From assembly GCA_018401435.1 (NCBI GenBank), contig JAGYJW010000003.1:1-64000 (forward strand): DNA of 64,000 nucleotides. Reading direction: 5' to 3'. Below, piece after piece: positions 45,285 to 54,341 of this stretch. A model generated the notes under the pieces. The model worked only from the letters and a program-made list of their open reading frames with translations, was not told the DNA's origin and searched no databases. Each line of letters opens with the position of its first letter. The stretch's first letter is position 1. Position numbers and translations under genes: made by a program. The stretch is from Deltaproteobacteria bacterium (GTDB lineage: Bacteria; Myxococcota_A; UBA796; UBA2385).

Positions 45285-46990
45285 GTGCGCAAGCTGCTGG
45301 TCGCAATCCTCGTCTACTCGTCGCTGGCGCTGGCCCTGACCTGGCCGGCGCTGAGCCAGCTCGGGCGTGCGGTGCCGGGTGCGGCGCGCACCGACATCTG
45401 GAATAGCCTCTGGACGCTCTGGTTCGGCGCAGATGCACTGCTGGCGGGGCATCTGCCCTATGCAGCAGACCTGCTCAACCACCCCGATGGCGGCACCCTG
45501 CTGGTCTCGGATCCCCTGGGCGTGCTCTTCGTGACGCCGCTGCTGTTGGGGGTGAGCCTGCCCACCAGCTACGCGCTGCTGGTGTTCTGGCGCCTGCTCC
45601 TGGCGGGGCTCTCGGCCCACCTGCTCGCCCGGGACCTGATTCAGGGCGCCGCTCCCGGCGATGATCGGGCGGCCATGGGCGCGTGGATCTCGGGGGTAGG
45701 CCTGGCCTCGGCGCCGGTGATCCTGAGCGCGGTGCACAACGGGACCTCGGAGTCCTTCAATGTGGGCTGGGCCCTGTTGTCGGTCTGGGCTGCCCACCGG
45801 GTGGCGACAGGGGGAGGGGCCCGCTGGGTGCTGCTCACCGGGGTGCTCCTGCCGCTGGCCTGCCTGGCCAGCTGGTATGCCGGCGTGGTGGCCTTCTTCT
45901 TTGTGGGGGCCCTGCTGCTGCTCGGGGCGGGCGACCGGCCTTGGAAGGCGGGGCTGTCTGGCCGTTTTGGTGCGTTGATCCTCGGTCTTCTGCTGACGGC
46001 ACCCCTTGCGCGGGCCTTTCAGACCGCCGCGACCGCGCCCACCAACCTCGTGGGGATCAAGCACAGCCAGGAGTTGGACAGCGTGCGGCGCTCCACCGGT
46101 CCGGCAGACCCGGTGGGCTACCTCAGGGGAGGGGACTTCCGGTCGCCGGACTTTCGGGTGATCTCTCGCTATGGCGAGGGCTTCTTTCACTGCCACTATC
46201 TGGGCTGGGTGCTGATGGTCGGCGCCTTGCTCTCCCTTCGCCGCCGGCAGGGGACCGGCTTTGTCTGGCTGGCGGGGGCCCTGGGGCTGGCGCTGTCTTT
46301 GGGGCCAGTGCTGGTCTCCCAGGCCAGCCCGGTGATCCTGGCGGGGGATCGCGCGGTGCCACTGCCCTATTTCCTGGTGGAGCGGCTGCCGGGATTCTCG
46401 TCCTTGTCCCTGGTCTACCGGCTGGCGCTGGCCCCCGCCCTCGCCGCCGCCCTGCTGGCCGGGGTGGGCTATGGTTCCCTCCTGTCTCAGCGGCGGGCTC
46501 CGCGCTGGGCGGCCGCCGTCGTGGTTGCGGCCATCCTCTTGGGCTGCGCCTGCTGTCGCCCCTCGGCAGCCTCCCCGACACGGTAGACGCCAGCCCGGCG
46601 CCGGCCATCCAGGCCCTGGCCGCCGCGCCCCCGGGTGCGGTCTTGAATTTCCCCGTGGTTGGGGGGCGGCCCTACCTTTATGAGCAGTCCGTGCACCACA
46701 AGGCCATTGCCGGCACGCTGAACTTCCCCAACAACGGGGTGGGGCAGCGGGTCTGGAAGGCGATGCTGGCCAATGTGCGCGCCGATCCCGCCGACTTCCG
46801 ACAGAGCGTTTCGGCGGCGGCGCGGGCCCGCGGGGTGCGCTACCTCGTGGTTCATGTGGACCCCATGGCCCGACCCGATATGCACGACGCCGCGGTACAG
46901 GCCGTGAAGGCTGCCTACGACCCCATTCCGGTTGATGTGCCCGGCGTCGACCCCGAGACCCTGCCGGTGCGGGTCTACGCCCTGTGGTGA
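45285..46990 (+). pseudogene. Multi-pass membrane protein, GT-C-like, frameshifted
   Basis: About 570 codons with at least ten hydrophobic segments, starting LLVAILVYSSLALALTW and a first periplasmic loop with TDIWNSLWTLWFG, an arrangement like GT-C glycosyltransferases that use lipid-linked sugars. The soluble C-terminal part (GAVLNFPVVGGRPYLYEQS) is in the next frame: a G seems to be missing from the GGG at 46541-46543, since ILLG-LRLLSPLGSLPD reads well with one more. The GTG at 45285 is chosen for its GGGAG five bases upstream. The stop overlaps the next ATG (TGATG). First of three coupled genes. Confidence 0.6.
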
Positions 46991-48193
46991 TGGGCAGCCG
47001 CAAGGACGTGGTGGCCGAGCGCTTTCCGCGCCCGCGCCCCCTCGAAGGCCTGGCGGGCGCCGCCGGCGACCTGCCCTACTTGGGGCTCACCCTGGCCGCA
47101 CGCCAGGAGCGCGCCTTCTTGGAGGTGGGCATTTCGATGGCCACCGCCCACAGTCCGCGGGACCAGGCGCGGCTGATGATCCGCGAGGATGTGGTGGTGG
47201 GGCACAAGGCCGTCGTTGCGCTGGCCGACCGCGGCCTGGCCGAGGGCCGGGATCTGCGCTGGGTGACAGGGGGCCGCTCCGGGAACCTCGCCGCCGACCT
47301 CGCATTCGGCGAAGATGAGCCTCTATTCGTCTTTCTCGCGTCCGGCGGCACGGTAGATCCCGACCGGATCGCCGCCGCAGAGCCGGTGGTCTTCGACCCC
47401 GAAGAGCGCCTGGTCGAGCTGCCCGCGACCCAGGGCCACGACGGCGTCGAGGTGGTGGAGCTTCCCCTCACCGAGCACTTCGTGCTGCCCGCCGGGCACT
47501 GGCTGCAGCTGCTCTGGGCCAACCTGCTGGGCCTGGCCCCCTTTCTGTGGCGGGTCTGGCGGGGCGCAGCATCGCCGAGGTCGGCTGGCGCATCTTCTGG
47601 GCCTGCCTGGCCACCGGCTCCCTCAACCCCCGCCGCGTGGGCGCCCACCTCAACCGCAGGGGCAAGGGCTGCCAGATCCACCCGAGCGCCGTCATCGAAG
47701 GCTGCTGGCTGGGCGATGGCGTGACCGTGGGCGCCAACGCGGTGCTTCGCGCCTCGGTGCTCGCGGATGGGGCCGCGGTGGAGGATCTCGCGATGGTGGA
47801 GGGCTGCGTGCTGGGGCCGGGCGCCCGGGTGCAGCGGCAGGCCATGGCCAAGTTCTGCCTTCTGGGGCCGCGGGCCGCGGCCGGCGGAGACCTGCAGCTC
47901 TGCGTCCTGGACCGCGATGCATCGGTCAAGAAGACCGCCGCGCTCATGGACCAGGCCTTCGGGCAAGAGGTGCGGGTGATGGCCGGCGGGCGCCTGCACC
48001 CAGTGCCCCTGGGCATGGCCGGGGTCTGCTTGGGTGCCGGCAGCGTGGTCGCCGCCAACGTCTTCGTGGCGCCGGGCCGCTGCTTGCCCCCGGCATCGAG
48101 ATCCTGCCGGCCCCCGAAACGGTGCTGCGGCGGGTGCCCGAGGGCCTGACCGGGCGGGTGATCATCGACGGCGGCAGCCTGAGGCCCGCGTGA
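46990..48193 (+). pseudogene. Left-handed beta-helix (hexapeptide) protein, two frameshifts
   Basis: About 400 codons. The N-terminal domain (about 185 residues) resembles a sugar-nucleotidyltransferase-type domain, and the C-terminal part carries hexapeptide repeats (IHPSAVIEGCWLGDGVTVGA) like GlmU-type acyltransferases. Two breaks are visible. At 47561-47564 a GGGG run lacks one G (RVWRG then RSIAEVGW). At 48087-48091 a CCCCC run lacks one C (APGRCLPPG-IEILPAPET). With both restored the protein runs to TGA at 48191. The stop overlaps the GTG of the next gene. Substrate unknown; the context suggests glycolipid or envelope-polymer synthesis. Confidence 0.6.
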
Positions 48194-49381
48194 GCATCTG
48201 GGGGCAGCCCGTGCTGTCCTTGCTGTTGGCGGGGGGCTACCTCGGCCTGCTCAGCCTGATGTGGCTGGGCCTGGTGCTGGGCGTGCCGCTGGGGTCGTGA
48301 CTGGGCGCTGCGGATCCCCGAAGGCCCGCCGCCGCCCACCGGGCCGGCCCTCTCGATCTGCGTGCCCGCCCGGGACGAGGCCCTCAACATCGGGGCTTGC
48401 GTGCGGGCCGCCTTGGACAGCCGCTGGCCCGACTTCGAAATGGTGGTGGTGGATGATCGGTCCTCGGATGGCACCGGCGCCGCCGCCCTGGCCGCCGCCG
48501 CCAACGACCCGCGCCTGCGGGTGATCGAGGGCTCCGAGCCGCCGCCGGGCTGGGCGGGAAAGGCCTGGGCCTGCGCGAGGGCCGCGGGGGAGGCCAAGGC
48601 CCCGCTGCTGCTCTTCCTGGACGCCGATGTGCGCCTTCACCCCGACGCCTTGCGGGTGCTGGTGGAGACCGCCGAGGCCGAGCGCCTGGACCTGCTGTCG
48701 GCCTTTGGCACCTGGACCCTCGATGGCGCCTGGGAGCGGGTGGTGATTCCCACCGTGGGCTGGTTCATCCGGGGTGCCGTGGATCTCGACCGGGTGAACA
48801 GTCCGGCCCAGCCTGACGCCTTTGCCAATGGCCAGCTGATCCTGGTGCGGCGCAGCGCCTATGAGCAGGTGGGGGGGCATGGCGCCATCCGGGACCAGAT
48901 CCTCGATGACGTGCGTCTGGCCGAGACCTTCAAGCGGCGGGGGCTGCGCATCGGCCTGCGGGTGGCCCCCTGGCTCTTCTCGGTGCGCCTCTACCGCTCC
49001 TTGGCGGAGATCTTCTACGGCTACGCCAAGAACCTCTTTGAAGGCATGGGTCGCCGGCCGATGCTGGGCCTGGGCGCGGTGCTCTTCATCTTCGTCGGCA
49101 CGCTCCTGCCCTTTCTGGGCCTGGGCGGCGCGCTGGTCGCGCGCCTGGGCCTGGGCTGGGCGGTGCCGGGCTGGCCGTGGATAGGCTGGCTGGCGGGGGT
49201 CTGCGCCCTCCAGATCGCCTTTCGGTGGCGGGTCGAGCGCCGCGACGGCCGATCCGGCAGCATCGCCTGGGCCCACCCGCTGGCCAACCTCATCCTGGTG
49301 GCCATCCTGCTGCGGTCGGTGCTGGGCATGAAGGTGAAGTGGAAGGGGCGGATCTTTGTGGATGGCCGCGCTGGGGGCTGA
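48190..49381 (+). pseudogene. Family 2 glycosyltransferase (HpnB/CrtQ-like), frameshifted
   Basis: About 397 codons of a membrane-bound GT2. The N-terminal membrane helix (LSLLLAGGYLGLLSLMWLGL) is read from GTG 48190, then one G is apparently missing at 48291-48294, so a stop follows. One added base joins it to WALRIPEG and the catalytic domain: VPARDEALNIGACVRAALDS, VVVDDRSSDGTG, the DxD motif LFLDADVRLHP and ILDDVRLAETFKRRGL. Three hydrophobic segments follow at the C-terminus. The layout fits HpnB/CrtQ-type enzymes, some of which act on isoprenoid acceptors, but the acceptor here is unknown. Last of the three coupled genes. Confidence 0.65.
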
Positions 49382-49464
49382 TTCCCCGTGCCCAGGTCGC
49401 CCCCGCGATGCCCCAGGGCGGCCCAGGGCGGCCGAGCGCAGCCCAGCGCAGCCCCAAAGCAAGA

Positions 49465-49488
49465 ACGCCAGCCCGTGAGGGCTGGCGT
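49465..49488 (-). terminator. Terminator of tRNA-Gly
   Basis: ACGCCAGCCC (49465-49474) and GGGCTGGCGT (49479-49488) form a perfect 10-bp stem with GTGA loop. On the minus strand it is followed by TCTTGCTTT, 57 bases after the tRNA end. It also lies downstream of the GT2 gene and may serve both directions. Confidence 0.7.
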
Positions 49489-49545
49489 CTGGCGTCTCTG
49501 AGAGTGGGACCGGGTGGGATCTGGCGCTTCAGAGGCGGGGGAAGG

Positions 49546-49621
49546 TGGAGCGGGAGACGGGATTCGAACCCGCGACATCCAGCATGGCAAGCTGGTGCTC
49601 TACCAACTGAGCTACTCCCGC
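49546..49621 (-). tRNA. tRNA-Gly (anticodon GCC)
   Basis: 76-base cloverleaf on the minus strand: acceptor GCGGGAG with CTCCCGC, discriminator T, encoded CCA. The anticodon loop TTGCCAT between CCAGC and GCTGG gives GCC. The T-loop is TTCGAAT. Confidence 0.95.
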
Positions 49622-49698
49622 AGAGCCCGGCGCTTTTAACCGGGCCGTTCCTGGTCGGCAAGGGCGCCGCGCGCCACAAGCATCCCAAGGACGCCGCA

Positions 49699-49727
49699 CG
49701 TTTATGAGGATCCTCCGTCGCCGTCAA
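49699..49727 (-). promoter_or_regulatory. Promoter of tRNA-Gly
   Basis: Minus-strand TTGACG (49727-49722), 17-base spacer, TAAACG (49704-49699), some 78 bases upstream of the tRNA. It sits in the 331-base gene-free stretch 49622-49952. Confidence 0.55.
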
Positions 49728-49849
49728 GGGCTGTTGTGAAGGTCTGGCGCGCTGTCGGGGAAAGGCGGGAAATCCGCGAGTCGGGGTCCCCCGGCGGGGG
49801 GCGGATATGCGCCCATCGCGCCGAAGGCGGCGGCTCTCTCACAAATGCG

Positions 49850-49879
49850 TTGCCGGATCCGGGTCGGGTCTGGTACTTT
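49850..49879 (+). promoter_or_regulatory. Possible promoter of the MopE-like lipoprotein gene
   Basis: TTGCCG (49850-49855), 18-base spacer and TACTTT (49874-49879), 73 bases before the ATG. Weak match. The rest of the 49622-49952 gap shows no gene and no further structure that I can support. Confidence 0.25.
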
Positions 49880-49952
49880 GAAAGGCGTTCGTCAGGCCGT
49901 CGCCCCAAAGGGGGGGCCTCCCCTCGGAATCGTCCACTCCGTCGAGGACTCC

Positions 49953-51767
49953 ATGCACAACCCGCGCCTCATCGCCTTCGGGCTCTCCTTCTGCGCTGCC
50001 TTGGTCGTCGGCTGTACGGACAAGGTCGTGCCGGTCGAAGAGGACTCCGCAGACGTCGCGACTCCCGACAGCGCCGATCCCAACCTGCGGGACGACGACG
50101 GCGACGGCTGGTCCGAGGCCAACGGCGACTGCGACGACAGCAATGGCGATGTCTTCCCCGGTCAGGCCGAGCTGTGCGACGGGCAGGACAACAACTGCAA
50201 CGGTGTTGTGGACGAGTCCTGGCCGGACACGGACGGCGACAATATCGCCGACTGCGTCGACACCGAAGACTGCGATGGCATCGACAATGACGGCGATGGT
50301 CGCATCGACGAGGACTGGCCCGATACCACCGGCGACGGGCAGCCCGACTGCCCCAGCGTCGAAGAGATCTGCAACGGGCTGGACGACGACGGCGACGGTG
50401 AGATCGACGAGGGCTTCGACGAGGATGGCGACGGCTTCTCGGGCTGCGACCCCTTTGGCGACGGTGCCGAGGACTGTGACGACGCCGATGCTGCCATCAA
50501 CCCGGGTGCCGGCGAGATCGCCGACGACCTGATCGACAACGACTGCGACGGCCTGGTGGACGAGGGCGGCTGGACCGTCGCCGACCTGATCATCACCGAG
50601 GTCATGGTGAACCCCTCCGCCGTCAGCGACCCCGAAGGCGAGTGGTTCGAGGTCTGGAATGCCAGCGATCGCACCCTGGCCCTCAACGGCCTGGTGATCA
50701 CCTCGCCGGTGGACGGCGACCGCGCCGTGGTGCGCTCCGAGAACCTCATCCTGATCGAGCCCGGCGACTACGCGGTGCTGGGCGCCAACGACGACGAGAC
50801 CACCAACGGCCACGTCACCGTGGACTACGCCTACGACCACGACGACCTGGGGCTGGCCAACGAATTCGACGGCCTCATCCTGGAGGCCGACGGCATCCTC
50901 ATCGACAGCGTCCAGTGGGACGACGGGGCCACCTTCCCCGACCCCGCCGGCGCCTCCATGAACCTCGACATCTCCTATGTCGACGCCACCCTCAACGACT
51001 CGGGTGACTTCTGGTGCGCCTCCAAGCGCGTGTGGGCCAGCAGCTATGCCATCGCCGATCGCGGCAGCCCCGGCGAAGACAACAGCTTCTGCTGGCCGAC
51101 CGCGGTGGCCTCCTACGACCCCTCCAGCAGTCGGGACACCTGCGACGCCCTGCAGCTGGATGGGTCGGGCTCCTACGATCCCGATGGGCTGGGCTTGACC
51201 TATGAGTGGGAGCTGACCAGCGCCCCGGCGGGCTCGGGCACCGACAGCTCCGACATCATCGATACCGACGACATCAACCCGACCTTCGTCCCCGATGTGG
51301 CCGGTGTCTACATCTTCACGCTGACGGTCTACAACGGCGAGGAGTACTCGCAGCCCTCCAGCGTCGCCGTCACGGTGAGCGCCCGGTCCGTCAACGCCGA
51401 TCCGATCGCCGATCCGGGCGCGGACGAGACCTACAACGCCAGCATCACCTGCACGCCCATCAGCTACGGCGTGAGCTACGACTGCGACTCCTGCGGTGAC
51501 TACGAATTCGAGCTGGACGGTTCGGGCTCCTACGACCCCGACGGCGACCCGGTGTCGGACCCCAGCTGGGCGATCACGGGCGGCACCGGCTCGGCCACCA
51601 TCACCGACGAAGACACCTGGACCCCGACGGTGACGGTGACGGGCAGCGCCGCCAGCTATGGCAGCACCAGCAGCACCACGGTGGACGTCACCCTGACGGT
51701 GTCGGACTGCATGGGCGCGACGGGCAGCGAGACGGTCACCCTGACCTACGGCTGCACCGGCATCTGA
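49953..51767 (+). CDS. Lipoprotein with MopE-type repeats, lamin-tail domain and PKD-like domains
   Basis: 604-residue surface lipoprotein. The signal ends in the lipobox VVGC. Residues about 45-200 hold four to five Asp/Gly-rich repeats of the MopE type (DGDGWSEANGDCDDSNGDVF, ELCDGQDNNCNGVVDE), which bind calcium or other metals. A lamin-tail-like domain follows (ADLIITEVMVNPSAVSDPEG to GLILEADGILIDSVQWDDG). The C-terminal third has two Ig/PKD-type domains, each beginning with a LDGSGSYDPDG motif. Such mosaics are frequent in Myxococcota. The ATG has GAGG six bases upstream. The 3' end converges with a minus-strand gene. Confidence 0.75.
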   Translation: MHNPRLIAFGLSFCAALVVGCTDKVVPVEEDSADVATPDSADPNLRDDDGDGWSEANGDCDDSNGDVFPGQAELCDGQDNNCNGVVDESWPDTDGDNIADCVDTEDCDGIDNDGDGRIDEDWPDTTGDGQPDCPSVEEICNGLDDDGDGEIDEGFDEDGDGFSGCDPFGDGAEDCDDADAAINPGAGEIADDLIDNDCDGLVDEGGWTVADLIITEVMVNPSAVSDPEGEWFEVWNASDRTLALNGLVITSPVDGDRAVVRSENLILIEPGDYAVLGANDDETTNGHVTVDYAYDHDDLGLANEFDGLILEADGILIDSVQWDDGATFPDPAGASMNLDISYVDATLNDSGDFWCASKRVWASSYAIADRGSPGEDNSFCWPTAVASYDPSSSRDTCDALQLDGSGSYDPDGLGLTYEWELTSAPAGSGTDSSDIIDTDDINPTFVPDVAGVYIFTLTVYNGEEYSQPSSVAVTVSARSVNADPIADPGADETYNASITCTPISYGVSYDCDSCGDYEFELDGSGSYDPDGDPVSDPSWAITGGTGSATITDEDTWTPTVTVTGSAASYGSTSSTTVDVTLTVSDCMGATGSETVTLTYGCTGI

Positions 51768-53152
51768 GCCGGCTCCGCGCCGCCTCCGATGGGGGCGGCG
51801 CGGCCACACCTGCTCCAGAAGCGCGCGACGGCGGATCCGCTCCAGGATCAGCCGGTCCTCGTCGGCGGGGGCCAGGGCCAGGGCGAGGTCGACCTGGGCC
51901 ACCAGGCGCTGGTTGAGGGCCTTGCTGGCGCCCTCCCAGGTGGTGGCGTCTCCGCCCCCGGCCAGGCGCGACAGGTCCAGCCAGGTGCTCGCGTCGGGGC
52001 TGCGGGTGCGCAGCAGGGCCTGCCGCACGCTGGCCCCGGCTGCCCGCGAGGGCGTCGGCCGGGTCGAGCCAGGCGGTCGGCACCCCCACCCGCTCGCGGG
52101 TGACCTCCAGGGGGTCCATGGCGGCCTTCAGCGCGATGACCCGCCAGACGGCGGCGCTCTGGCAGGCTGCCGGCGACCAGCGGTCGGCGGCCTCCAATGC
52201 CCACCCGGTCCAGGCCCCGGCAGGGGCTGTCGGGGCAGTCGCCCATGATGCGCTCGGCGCTCAGCGCCACCAGGGCGAGGCCCACCGCCTCGGGGTTGGC
52301 GGCGTCCCGGGTGAGGGCCTCGGCCCCTTGGCGCAGCAGGCGGGCGACCGGCTGCTCCCCCAGCTCCGCCTTCAGGGCGTCCTGCATCGCCCGCCAGGCC
52401 TCTTGTTCGCTGTCCCGATCTGCGGCGACGGCCTGCAAGGCGAGCGATGTCGCGCGAATGAGGTGCTGGCGGCCGTTTTCAAAGGCGGCGGCGTCGGTGC
52501 TGCCCGCGGCGCGGGCCAGCAGGAGGGCGCCGGTGGGGCTGTCGATCAGGCGATCGTAGACGCCGGGCTGCAGGGCCGCGGCGGCGGCGATGACGGGGAT
52601 CTGCGGCCCGTCCAACCAGCCCAGCAAGACCGCCCGCTCGCCGATGCGCAAGGCGGCCTTGCGGGCCTCTTCGGGATCCTGGCTGATCCACTCCAAGGGG
52701 CCGCGGGCGCCCGGTGGAAGGGTGCCGCCCTCCACCACGATGGGGCCAAGCCAGACAGCATCGCCAGGCCCTCCTCCCCGCTGGACTCGCGGCCCCGCTG
52801 CTGCGGCTTCGAGGGCGGCCAGGCGCGCCCCCGGACCAGCGGCACGGCGATGCTGCCCCGCAGGTGGCCTCGACCCGCCCCCAGTCCGAGGGGGGCGTCG
52901 GCGCGCTGGGCCACGGCGGCCCAGGCCCGCAGGGAGCTCGCCGTCGGGCACCGCGTCCCAGAACCGGCCTCGCGGGGAGGCCCGCCGGAGCAGGGGGTCG
53001 GTGCCCACCAACAGGATCAAGGCCTGGTACAGGGTCTGGGGCCGGGCCTGCTGCGCCTGCGCCGACACCGGGGGATCCATGCGCAGGTGCGGCGGGATCT
53101 CCTTGGGTCCGCAGGCCGCGAGCAAGGCCAGCACCGCCCCGGCGCGGGTCAT
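51736..53152 (-). pseudogene. Lipoprotein of unknown function, several frameshifts
   Basis: A lipoprotein gene starting MTRAGAVLALLAACGPKEIP (lipobox LLAAC), coupled to pyrD by an ATGA overlap. The readable frame is interrupted at four homopolymers: 52932-52934, 52828-52832, 52205-52207 and 52034-52037. With single-base corrections the protein reads through LRAWAAVAQRADAPLGLGAG, LGPIVVEGGTLPPGARGPLE, VWRVIALKAAMDPLEVTRER and SVRQALLRTRSPDASTWLDL. It is alpha-helical and Ala/Leu-rich after residue 150, with no known domain. The 3' end is uncertain because the last frame stays open across the opposite gene; the given end is one of two possible stops. Confidence 0.45.
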
Positions 53153-54207
53153 GCGGCGGGTCCGGTCAGGCGGGCCTGGGCCTTGTGCCGTGCCAGCTGC
53201 CGCAGGATGCGCAAGGGCAGCCCGGGACCTTCAAAGATCAGCCCGCTGTAGACCTGGATGCCCGCGCAGCCCATGGCCAGCAGCGCCTCGGCCTGATCGG
53301 GGTGGGTGATGCCGCCGACGCCGATCACCGGCCCGCGGCCGTCCACCGCGCGCAGGACCTGGCCGATGCGCTCCTGGGCCAGGGGCCACAAGGGCGCGCC
53401 GGACAAGCCGCCGGCCTCGCCCAGGCGGCCCGAGCTTCCGGGGCGGCTGATGGTGGTATTGGTCGCGATGATGCCGGTGCAGCCCGCCAGCATGGCCACA
53501 TCGACGGCCTCGGCCAGGGCGGTGGGCTCCAGATCGGGGGCCAGCTTGAGAAAGACCGGCGCGCCCGATGCGGTCTGCACGATGGCCCGCAGCAGCCGGC
53601 CCAGGCGCTCGGGCTCTTGCAGATCGCGCAGCCCTGGCGTGTTCGGGCTGCTCACATTGACCGTGAACCAGTCCACCAGCCCCCGCAGGCCCGCGACATT
53701 GGCCAGGTAGTCGTCCTCGGCGAGATCGTTGGGGGTGTCCTTATTCTTGCCGATATTTGCGCCAACGGGCACCCCAGGCCAATTCCCGCTGGCTCGAAGC
53801 GCCCGGATGCGTTCGGCGAGGGCTGGCAGGCCCGCGTTGTTGAAGCCCATGCGGTTGATCAGCCCGCGCTCGGGAACCAGCCGGAACATGCGCGGGGCGG
53901 GGTTTCCCGCTTGGGGCCTCGGGGTGACCGTGCCCACTTCCACAAAGCCGAAACCCAGGGCGGGCCAGGCGGCGATGGCCTGTCCGTCCTTGTCCAGCCC
54001 GGCGGCCAGCCCCAGGGGGGAGGGCACGCGCAAGGGGCCGAGGGTGGTCTGCAGGTTGGCCGGGGGGGCGGGCGTGAGACCCCGCAGCAGGGCGCCGCTC
54101 AGCCGGGGCCAGCGGTCCAGGGTGTCGAGCACCAGGTGGTGCGCGCGCTCGGCATCCAGCGAGAAGAGGAGCGGGCGGGCGATGCGCCACGCCAGGTCGA
54201 CAAGCAC
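53149..54207 (-). CDS. pyrD: Dihydroorotate dehydrogenase (quinone), class 2
   Basis: 352-residue membrane-associated flavoenzyme of pyrimidine synthesis (dihydroorotate to orotate, quinone as acceptor). The N-terminal helix pair LAWRIARPLLFSLDAERAHH marks class 2. NRMGFNNAG, VGANIGKNKDTP, the catalytic-Ser segment FTVNVSSPNTPG and IGVGGI are conserved. pyrE lies 8.6 kb away in the same window. ATGA overlap with the downstream lipoprotein gene. Confidence 0.96.
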   Translation of the reverse strand: MLVDLAWRIARPLLFSLDAERAHHLVLDTLDRWPRLSGALLRGLTPAPPANLQTTLGPLRVPSPLGLAAGLDKDGQAIAAWPALGFGFVEVGTVTPRPQAGNPAPRMFRLVPERGLINRMGFNNAGLPALAERIRALRASGNWPGVPVGANIGKNKDTPNDLAEDDYLANVAGLRGLVDWFTVNVSSPNTPGLRDLQEPERLGRLLRAIVQTASGAPVFLKLAPDLEPTALAEAVDVAMLAGCTGIIATNTTISRPGSSGRLGEAGGLSGAPLWPLAQERIGQVLRAVDGRGPVIGVGGITHPDQAEALLAMGCAGIQVYSGLIFEGPGLPLRILRQLARHKAQARLTGPAA

Positions 54208-54341
54208 GGGCAGGCCTCCGGGCAGGGACCCCGCTCCGAGGCCCGCTGAGCGGTGCTAACACCTTCCAGCTTGCCGGACCGGCGCGCGGGGGGCTGGTGT
54301 CGAAGCCCGGCCCCGGGCTACCATCCGGTGCCGAGCCATCC

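Noticed and set aside
49839-52028. A 729-codon minus-strand frame across the MopE-like gene
   Set aside because: Only its first 80 or so codons (about 51780-52028) look real, as the end of the frameshifted lipoprotein. The rest is antisense to Asp-rich repeats and reads as Val/Gly repeats.
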